From an uncultured bacterium (GTDB lineage Bacteria > Bacillota > Clostridia > Lachnospirales > Lachnospiraceae): 11,244 bases of DNA. The position numbers and the translations under genes are program-made. Shown piece by piece: positions 6,028 through 11,244 of this stretch; the stretch's first letter is position 1; the number at the start of each line of letters is the position of its first letter. The DNA lies in NCBI GenBank assembly GCA_947086625.1, contig CAMTZV010000007.1, positions 1 to 11,244 on the forward strand, written 5' to 3'. The notes under the pieces are model-generated. The model was not told the DNA's origin. It saw nothing but the letters and a program-made list of their open reading frames with translations, and searched no databases.

Positions 6028-7257
6028 ATGTCCGAGCTGATCAACCGTCCCGCATATTTGGAACAGCTGCTTTTGCACAAGGACGTCGATCTGGTCAAGA
6101 TCGTCACCGGAATCCGCAGATGCGGAAAGTCCACGCTGCTTGATTTGTTCCATCAACATCTGATAGAAAGCGGCGTCCCGGAGGAAAACATCATCCACAT
6201 GAATCTGGAATCGCTGCGCTACCGCGCACTGACCGACTATCTGGCCTTCTACGACCATGTCAGCGCACGCATCGCAAAGACCGGAAAAACATACCTGATT
6301 TTTGACGAGCTGCAGGCCGTGGAACACTGGGAAAAGGCAGTGGAATCCTTCCGGCTTGATTTTGACGTGGATATCTATATCACCGGCTCTAACGCATACC
6401 TGCTCTCGACCGAATTTTCTACGCTGCTCTCCGGCAGATATGTGGAAATCCGAATGCTTCCGCTCTCCTTTCAGGAATTTCTGACCTTTTATGAATTTGA
6501 GCCCTCCGTCACGACGGACGAAAAATTCCAGAAATATTTACAGTACGGCGGCATGCCGATTCTCCGGGAATACCGGTTTCAGGAAACACAGAGCACGCAG
6601 GCGCTCGAAGGCATCTACTCCACCGTCATCCTGCGGGATATTTTGCAGCGCAACCCGCAGGCCGACCAGAACACGCTCCAGAAAATCGTGCTGTTCCTCT
6701 GCTCGAACATCGGCAGCATCACCTCGCCGAACAGCATCGGAAACGTGCTCTCAAGCGAGGGGGATTTGACAAACGCGAAAGGAAAAAATATCGCCGGAAA
6801 AACGGTTGAGCGCTACATCGCCATGCTGCGCAGCGCCTTCATTTTCTACTCCGTCGGGCGCTACGATATCAGGGGAAAGCAGCTCTTAAAAACGCTCGGG
6901 AAAAATTATATCATCGACCTTGGCTTCCGAAACATGCTCCTCGGCTACCGCGACGCAGACCGCGGGCACATCCTTGAAAATATCGTCTTTTTGGAGCTGC
7001 TCCGCCGCAATTACCGCGTCTCCATCGGCAAGCTCGACGAGACCGAGGTGGATTTTGTCGCCGAAAAGCCGGACGACAAGCGCTACATCCAGGTGACCGA
7101 AAGCATGCAGTCGCCGGAGACGAGGGAGCGGGAGCTGCGTCCGCTTCGCATGATACCGGACAACTACGAAAAGCTCGTTCTCTCGATGGACAAAAGCTAC
7201 ATCAGCTCCTACGACGGCATCAAAGCCCTGAACCTGATGGACTGGCTGCTCGCCTGA
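6028..7257 (+). CDS. AAA_14/DUF4143 ATPase of unknown function
   Basis: A 409-aa protein of the widespread AAA_14 plus DUF4143 family (PF13173 and PF13635). The N-terminal P-loop domain shows Walker A GIRRCGKST (28-36), Walker B YLIFDELQ (89-96) and sensor-like ITGSNAYLL (118-126). The middle carries YGGMP (173-177) and a helical, winged-helix-like part (about 215-275). The C-terminal DUF4143 part resembles a restriction-endonuclease fold: ENIVFLELLRR (317-327), ETEVDFV (338-344) and YIQVTES (353-359). The usual Lys of an (E/Q)xK motif is replaced by Thr357, so nuclease activity is doubtful. The start is ATG at 6028 with AGGAGG 6 nt upstream. It is a single-gene unit behind a repeat-rich promoter and converges on the ABC operon. 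The family has no settled role; DNA-related or defence functions have been suggested but are not shown here. Confidence 0.9.
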   Translation: MSELINRPAYLEQLLLHKDVDLVKIVTGIRRCGKSTLLDLFHQHLIESGVPEENIIHMNLESLRYRALTDYLAFYDHVSARIAKTGKTYLIFDELQAVEHWEKAVESFRLDFDVDIYITGSNAYLLSTEFSTLLSGRYVEIRMLPLSFQEFLTFYEFEPSVTTDEKFQKYLQYGGMPILREYRFQETQSTQALEGIYSTVILRDILQRNPQADQNTLQKIVLFLCSNIGSITSPNSIGNVLSSEGDLTNAKGKNIAGKTVERYIAMLRSAFIFYSVGRYDIRGKQLLKTLGKNYIIDLGFRNMLLGYRDADRGHILENIVFLELLRRNYRVSIGKLDETEVDFVAEKPDDKRYIQVTESMQSPETRERELRPLRMIPDNYEKLVLSMDKSYISSYDGIKALNLMDWLLA

Positions 7258-7323
7258 ACCGTCCCGGAAACGCCCGCAAAAGCCTCCGGTCTCCCGCCGC
7301 CATCGTCGGGTCATACCAGGCAG

Positions 7324-8220
7324 CTACACATTCCGCTCCTTTCTCGTGAGCACGTCCTGCGCATAGGCCCCGATTTTCGTGATGCAAAGCAGCGTCGCCA
7401 CAAGAAAGACGCCCGGAATGAACACGATCCACCACGCGCCCGTAAACATTGCGCTCTGCGCCAGCGAGAGCATGCTGCCCCACGAGATGATCTCCAGCGG
7501 CAGACCCAGCCCAAGAAAGCTCAGCGTCGATTCCGCGGCAATGGCGTTTCGGATATTCATGATGACCATAAACAAGATCGACGCCAGCAGATTCGGAAAC
7601 AGATGCCACCGCAAAATGTGAAAAAACCCGCCGCCCATGCACCGGGACGCGATCACAAATTCGCTTCGCCTGAGTCTTTGCACCTCCGTGCGCACGACTT
7701 TTGCGATGCCGCACCAGCCCGTAGCCCCAATCACGACAGCAATCGTGAGCACGTTCTGCTCTCCCGCGACAGCCTGTAAAAAAACGATCATAAGCAGCGA
7801 GGGCACGCTCAGAAAAATTTCCACAAACCGCATCAGCGCAAGATCAAGCCACTTTGGCGCAAAACCGCATAACGCGCCGAGCACAACGCCGATCGCCGTC
7901 GAGAGAAGCGTCGATATGCAGCCGATCAGCAGCGATATTCGCCCGCCGTACCAGATCATTGAAAACAGGTCGCGCCCCAGCGTATCCGTCCCGAACAAAA
8001 ATTCCCCGCCCGGCGCACGTTCGCTGTTCGCCAGATCCATAAACGTCGGATCCTTCGTCATAAAAAGCTCGCCGCACACACAGCCCGCAACGATCAGCGC
8101 AAGCAGCACAGACGCCGCCCATGGCTTTTTTTCTGCTTTCCGTTCAAGTCTGCGGCTTTTTTTCTGCTTCCCGTTCAAGCCCTCGTCTCCTTCCCCGCTG
8201 CAGCTCAGATACAGATACAT
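7324..8220 (-). CDS. Peptide/nickel-type ABC transporter permease (DppC/OppC family)
   Basis: The second membrane subunit of a Dpp/Opp/Nik-type importer, 298 aa from the ATG at 8220. One hydrophobic helix follows the basic N-terminus (WAASVLLALIVAG). The typical LFGTDTLGRDLFS segment and the coupling (EAA) loop SEFVIASRCMGGGFFHILRW come before HLFPNLLASILF, followed by STLSFLGLGLP. The start is uncertain. ATG at 8220 has only GGGGGG upstream, while TTG at 8178 in the same frame has AAGGAG (8187-8192) 8 nt away and gives a more usual 284-aa protein. A 31-bp tandem duplication lies at the N-terminus and is read in two different frames. The gene is last in the operon, 63 nt after the permease B gene if the ATG is used. 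Confidence 0.9.
   Translation of the reverse strand: MYLYLSCSGEGDEGLNGKQKKSRRLERKAEKKPWAASVLLALIVAGCVCGELFMTKDPTFMDLANSERAPGGEFLFGTDTLGRDLFSMIWYGGRISLLIGCISTLLSTAIGVVLGALCGFAPKWLDLALMRFVEIFLSVPSLLMIVFLQAVAGEQNVLTIAVVIGATGWCGIAKVVRTEVQRLRRSEFVIASRCMGGGFFHILRWHLFPNLLASILFMVIMNIRNAIAAESTLSFLGLGLPLEIISWGSMLSLAQSAMFTGAWWIVFIPGVFLVATLLCITKIGAYAQDVLTRKERNV
8123..8179. repeat. 31-bp tandem duplication at the permease C start
   Basis: The 26-bp segments 8123-8148 and 8154-8179 are identical except for one base and repeat with a period of 31 bp. Each includes a run of seven T (seven A in the coding strand). As 31 is not a multiple of 3, the coding strand reads LNGKQKKS through one copy and LERKAEKKP through the other. 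The candidate TTG start (8178) lies in the first-read copy. Confidence 0.85.
8187..8192 (-). promoter_or_regulatory. Ribosome binding site for the alternative TTG start of permease C
   Basis: AAGGAG on the minus strand lies 8 nt before TTG (8178-8176). It is a better match to the anti-Shine-Dalgarno sequence than the G-run before ATG 8220, so the shorter protein is a real possibility. Confidence 0.5.
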
Positions 8221-8228
8221 CCCGATCC

Positions 8229-8281
8229 CCCCGTTATCCGCCTTATCGTTCGCATCTGTCCCCGTTATCCGCCCTGTCGTT
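8229..8281. repeat. Second 31-bp-period direct repeat in the permease B/C gap
   Basis: The segments 8229-8250 and 8260-8281 match at 20 of 22 positions, with the shared core CCCCGTTATCCGCC. The period is 31 bp, the same as that of the unrelated duplication at 8123-8179. It fills most of the 63-nt gap between the stop of permease B and the ATG of permease C. Confidence 0.75.
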
Positions 8282-8283
8282 TT

Positions 8284-9270
8284 CTATCCCCGGTCAGGCT
8301 CCTGCCGATCGCGCGATCGGATCCTCGGATCAAACCGCTCCCCGATGGCCTGCCCGAGCCGGCTGCTGAAAATGACGATGATGCCGGAGAGCAGGGCAAG
8401 CACCATCAAAAGATTGTAATCCTTGTAGCGCGCGCTCTCATAGGCGAGCGTTCCGATGCCCGGATAAGAAAACACCGTCTCCACGATGTATGTCCCGCCC
8501 AGCACATGCGGTACGGAGATCGCCATGATTCCAAGATACGTCGGCAGAACATTTTTCAGGCAGTGCCCAAACAAAACCGATCGCCGCTTCAGTCCCTTCG
8601 CCCGCGCGAGCAGCACATAATCCGCGCGCATCTCCTCGATGAGACGGTTGCGCACCAGATACGCATAGTACCACAGGTGCCCCAAAATCACGGCGCACAG
8701 CGGTAAGATCAGGTGCCACAGCCGGTCCGAAAACCCGCCCCCGCCGCCAAGCGTATACGCGCCGCTGCCCGGAAGCAGACGCAACGTGACCGAAAAAATA
8801 TAAATGAGCAGCAGCGAGAGCCAAAACTCCGGGATAACGCTCACAGCCGTCCCGAGCGTGCAGATGATACGGTCTAAAAGGCCGTGTGCACAGTACGCGC
8901 AAAAAATCCCAAGCAGCAGCGAGAGCCAAAACAGGCAGACAAAGCCAAGACCGCCAAGGAGGAGCGTATTGCCCACACGCGCGCCGATCACCTCCAGCAC
9001 ATCCTGTTTATATTTATAAGAGATTCCAAAATCCCCCTGCACGGCACGCTCCAGCCATTTCCCGTACTGCACGGCAAGCGGCTCGTTCAGCCCGAGCCGC
9101 TCCATTGCCATCTCCCGCTCCTGCCCGCTCATCCTTTCCACACGCGCGCCGTAATAAGACGCCAGCGGATCGCCCGGCGCAAGACGCGCAATGCAAAACA
9201 CAAGCACAGACAATATAAAAATGCTCGCAGCAAAGGAAAGCAGCCTTTTCCCGTAAAAAACAAACCTCAT
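8284..9270 (-). CDS. Peptide/nickel-type ABC transporter permease (DppB/OppB family)
   Basis: The first membrane subunit of the importer, 328 aa. It has an N-terminal helix after GKRLL, the family segment ARLAPGDPLASYYG, and GDFGISYKYKQDV typical of the DppB periplasmic part. Several hydrophobic helices follow. The coupling loop ADYVLLARAKGLKRRSVLFG contacts the ATPase, and ETVFSYPGIGTLAYESARYKD comes near the C-terminus. All are standard for DppB/OppB/NikB. The start is the second of two in-frame ATGs (9270): GGAGGG lies 6 nt before it but almost touches the first ATG (9276). It follows the ATPase gene after 55 nt and is presumably co-transcribed. The substrate cannot be decided. Confidence 0.92.
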   Translation of the reverse strand: MRFVFYGKRLLSFAASIFILSVLVFCIARLAPGDPLASYYGARVERMSGQEREMAMERLGLNEPLAVQYGKWLERAVQGDFGISYKYKQDVLEVIGARVGNTLLLGGLGFVCLFWLSLLLGIFCAYCAHGLLDRIICTLGTAVSVIPEFWLSLLLIYIFSVTLRLLPGSGAYTLGGGGGFSDRLWHLILPLCAVILGHLWYYAYLVRNRLIEEMRADYVLLARAKGLKRRSVLFGHCLKNVLPTYLGIMAISVPHVLGGTYIVETVFSYPGIGTLAYESARYKDYNLLMVLALLSGIIVIFSSRLGQAIGERFDPRIRSRDRQEPDRG

Positions 9271-9325
9271 CCGCATCCCTCCCTGTCGCTTTCGAACTCA
9301 TCTGCCGCTTTTTTGCTCCCATCGT

Positions 9326-10921
9326 TCACCAGGGCTTTGGCATCGCATCCAAAAGCCGCTTCGTATACGGATGCTTCGGAGCCGCAAACAGGTCTCCTGT
9401 CTTGGCAACCTCCACAAGCCGCCCCTCATACATCACGCCGACGCGGTCGCACAAAAGCCGCACCATCGCAAGGTCATGCGCGATCAGCAGAAACGTAAAG
9501 CCGTGCTCCTTTTGCAGGTGCATAAAAAGCTCCGCGAGCGCGGCCTGCGTCATTACGTCGAGAGACGCAAACGGCTCGTCCGCCACGAGAAGCTGCGGCT
9601 CCATCGAAAGCGCCCGCGCGATTGCCACCCGCTGGCGCTGCCCGCCGGATAGCTTTGCCGGATAGCGCTCCATATAATCATCCGAAAGTCCCACATACTT
9701 TAGCTGAAACGCAGCCTCCGCATACGGATCGCCGCGCTTTGTCGTCACATGGTGCAGACGCATCGGCTCCGCGATGATATCCTTCACCTTCATCCGCTGG
9801 TTGAGGCTTGAAGCGCTGTCCTGAAAGATCAGCTGGCGCAGTGCCTGCAAACGTTTTTTTTCTGCGTGCGTCCCGCCCCTCTTAAAAACCGAGCGGCCCT
9901 CGTAGCGCACATCGCCCTCGTCGGGACGGTATACGTTCATAATCAACCGCGCCAGAGTCGATTTCCCGGAGCCGGACTCACCCACCAGACCGAAAAGCTC
10001 GCCCTTTCGGATCACAAGCGACACGTCGTCCACCGCGCGCACGCACGTCGTTTTGCCGGCCGAAAACCGCTTTGTCAGATGCGAGAGCTCAAGCAGCGCT
10101 TCCCCGCCCGAGGCTGTCGGCTCCTTTTTTTTCAGCCGCTCGGGCGTCGCCGCCAACAGCTTTTTCGTGTACGGATGCCGGGGCGTCTCAAAAATCTCTT
10201 CGACCCTCCCGCACTCTGCGATCGCCCCCGCATGCATAACTGCGACCTTTTTAGCCATCTGCGCCGCCACCCGCAGGTCGTGCGTCACAAACAAAATCGC
10301 CATGCCCTGGCTTTTCTGCAAACGTCTCAGCAGAGCGAGCATTTCCGCCTGAACCGTCACATCCAGCGCGCTCGTCATCTCGTCCGCCAGCAAAATCTGC
10401 GGGCGTGCCGCCAGCGCGATGGCGAGCACCGCCCGCTGACGCATACCGCCTGAAAAATGATACGGGTACAGCTCCTTGCGGCTTTTCGCATCGGCGATGC
10501 CGACAAGCTCCATCAGCTCGCAGACGCGCGCATGAACGTCCCTTTTGGAAAGCCCCCGCTCATGCAGGCGGACCGCCTCGCCGATCTGCGCCCCCACCGT
10601 CAGCGCCGGGTTTAACGCCGTCATCGGATCCTGAAACACCATCGAGACGACGCTTCCGCGCAGACGCCGCATCTTTTCCTCCCCAAAGCGGGTAATATCC
10701 GCGCCGTTCACATAAATGCTGCCGGAGGTGATGCGCGCCGCAGGCGGCAGCAGCTTCATCACGGATCTGCACAGCATGCTTTTCCCGCAGCCGGATTCGC
10801 CGACCAGCGCCAGCGTCTCACCGTCCGAAAGCGACAGCGATACGTCGTTGATCACGGGTATGCCGTGCGCACCGTCGTCAAAGGTGACGGTCAGATGCTC
10901 CAATCTCAATCGTTCGTTCAT
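9326..10921 (-). CDS. Fused double ATP-binding subunit of the ABC transporter (DppD-DppF type)
   Basis: A 531-aa cytoplasmic protein with two complete ABC ATPase domains in one chain, replacing separate DppD and DppF. Domain 1: Walker A GESGCGKSM (41-49), Q-loop near Gln97, signature FSGGMRQR (156-163), Walker B ILLADE (176-181), switch His214. Domain 2: Walker A VGESGSGKST (313-322), signature LSGGQRQR (424-431), Walker B LLVADEP (444-450), switch His482. Both carry the oligopeptide-transporter C-terminal motif HPYTKKLL/HPYTKRLL. All catalytic elements look intact in both halves. I chose ATG 10921 (MNERLRLEHL) because family homology starts there; its ribosome site (AGGA, 3 nt away) is weak. 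A GTG at 10987 would extend the protein by 22 residues and overlap the binding-protein gene. Confidence 0.94.
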   Translation of the reverse strand: MNERLRLEHLTVTFDDGAHGIPVINDVSLSLSDGETLALVGESGCGKSMLCRSVMKLLPPAARITSGSIYVNGADITRFGEEKMRRLRGSVVSMVFQDPMTALNPALTVGAQIGEAVRLHERGLSKRDVHARVCELMELVGIADAKSRKELYPYHFSGGMRQRAVLAIALAARPQILLADEMTSALDVTVQAEMLALLRRLQKSQGMAILFVTHDLRVAAQMAKKVAVMHAGAIAECGRVEEIFETPRHPYTKKLLAATPERLKKKEPTASGGEALLELSHLTKRFSAGKTTCVRAVDDVSLVIRKGELFGLVGESGSGKSTLARLIMNVYRPDEGDVRYEGRSVFKRGGTHAEKKRLQALRQLIFQDSASSLNQRMKVKDIIAEPMRLHHVTTKRGDPYAEAAFQLKYVGLSDDYMERYPAKLSGGQRQRVAIARALSMEPQLLVADEPFASLDVMTQAALAELFMHLQKEHGFTFLLIAHDLAMVRLLCDRVGVMYEGRLVEVAKTGDLFAAPKHPYTKRLLDAMPKPW

Positions 10922-10968
10922 AAGTCCTGCCTGTCCGTCGTGAGTATTTGGCCCGTGCCGCCGAATCG

Positions 10969-11244
10969 TCACTGTAAAAACTCCCACTCTGTCACATTCC
11001 AGAAAATACCGACGCCGTGATGCCCCATGACCGTATGCCCGTCGATGCCCGAAAGCCCCGCCTTCGCCACATAGTCCGCGTCGATGTAGCAGATAAACGC
11101 AAACGGCGGATCGTCCGCAAGCGCTTTCTGGAAATTCGCGTACGCCTCTCTTCGCACCGACTCATCGTCGCTCTCCCGCGCCTGCCGCAAATACATGTCA
11201 ACCGCTTCGTTGGAATAGCTGCTGTAGTTGGCGCCCTTGTTTGT
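10969..11244 (-). CDS. Extracellular solute-binding protein of the ABC transporter, C-terminal 91 residues (partial)
   Basis: The 3' end of a gene entering from the right edge, in frame from base 11244. The visible 91 residues begin TNKGANYSSYSNEAVDMYL, matching the NYSGYSNPEVD-type segment of family-5 peptide/nickel-binding proteins (SBP_bac_5). They continue through EAYANFQKALADDPPFAF, the usual late helix plus strand, and end GIFWNVTEWEFLQ. This lipid-anchored or secreted protein would capture the substrate and deliver it to the permeases. It ends 47 nt before the fused ATPase. Signal peptide and operon promoter lie outside the window. The ligand is not predictable from this end. Confidence 0.87.
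   Translation of the reverse strand, partial: TNKGANYSSYSNEAVDMYLRQARESDDESVRREAYANFQKALADDPPFAFICYIDADYVAKAGLSGIDGHTVMGHHGVGIFWNVTEWEFLQ

Noticed and set aside
6886-7314. 142-codon minus-strand open frame
   Set aside because: It lies antisense to the end of the DUF4143 ATPase with no motif; it is a shadow frame.
9271-9276. First ATG of permease B as start
   Set aside because: The GGAGGG ribosome site lies about 1 nt from it, too close; the second ATG at 9270 has proper 6-nt spacing.
9866-10453. 195-codon plus-strand open frame
   Set aside because: It lies opposite the fused ATPase, whose motifs are complete; composition effects in GC-rich coding DNA explain the open frame.
10922-10987. 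GTG start extending the fused ATPase
   Set aside because: It would overlap the binding-protein gene and the extra residues show no ABC-family similarity. It is kept only as an alternative because the ATG's ribosome site is weak.

Overview
The window reads as chromosomal DNA of a fermentative, low-to-mid-GC Clostridia, most likely a Lachnospiraceae-type gut bacterium. This is an inference from gene content and style: ECF sigma/anti-sigma pair, NhaC-type antiporter, AzlCD, ApbE, an AAA_14/DUF4143 ATPase, a Dpp/Opp-type ABC transporter, strong GGAGG-type ribosome binding sites, and GTG or TTG starts. I see no rRNA, tRNA, CRISPR array, transposase or phage gene.

Layout. (1) 1-2072, minus strand: an NhaC-family antiporter, then an ECF sigma factor, then the first 16 codons of its probable anti-sigma factor, which starts on a TTG overlapping the sigma stop. 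A near-consensus promoter (TTGACG, 17 bp, TATGAT) precedes the antiporter. (2) 2073-2296 is a divergent intergenic region with that promoter, a 10-bp GC-rich hairpin and an extended -10 promoter for the next operon. (3) 2297-4562, plus strand: azlC and azlD (overlapping ATGA), a GNAT acetyltransferase, and an HD-domain phosphohydrolase that starts on TTG inside the end of the GNAT gene. This looks like one tightly packed transcription unit. (4) 4654-5643, plus strand: a membrane-anchored ApbE-type FAD:protein FMN transferase with its own promoter. (5) 5644-6027 is a 384-bp non-coding region rich in inverted repeats, some on an exact 40-bp spacing. It leads into (6) 6028-7257, an AAA_14/DUF4143 ATPase. 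(7) 7324-11244, minus strand: a peptide/nickel-type ABC importer in the transcription order substrate-binding protein (C-terminal end only), fused double ATPase, permease B, permease C. This operon converges on the ATPase gene with a 66-bp gap.

How the parts work together. AzlC and AzlD are both needed for branched-chain amino-acid export. The ABC genes form a complete importer apart from the truncated binding protein. ApbE covalently attaches FMN to extracytoplasmic flavoproteins, but no target flavoprotein is visible here. The sigma/anti-sigma pair behind the antiporter suggests an envelope or ion-stress regulon, but the sequence does not show its targets.

The least ordinary parts are the repeat-rich control region before the DUF4143 ATPase, and two separate 31-bp tandem duplications at the permease B/permease C junction. 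One of these changes reading frame between its copies, so losing one unit would truncate the permease.
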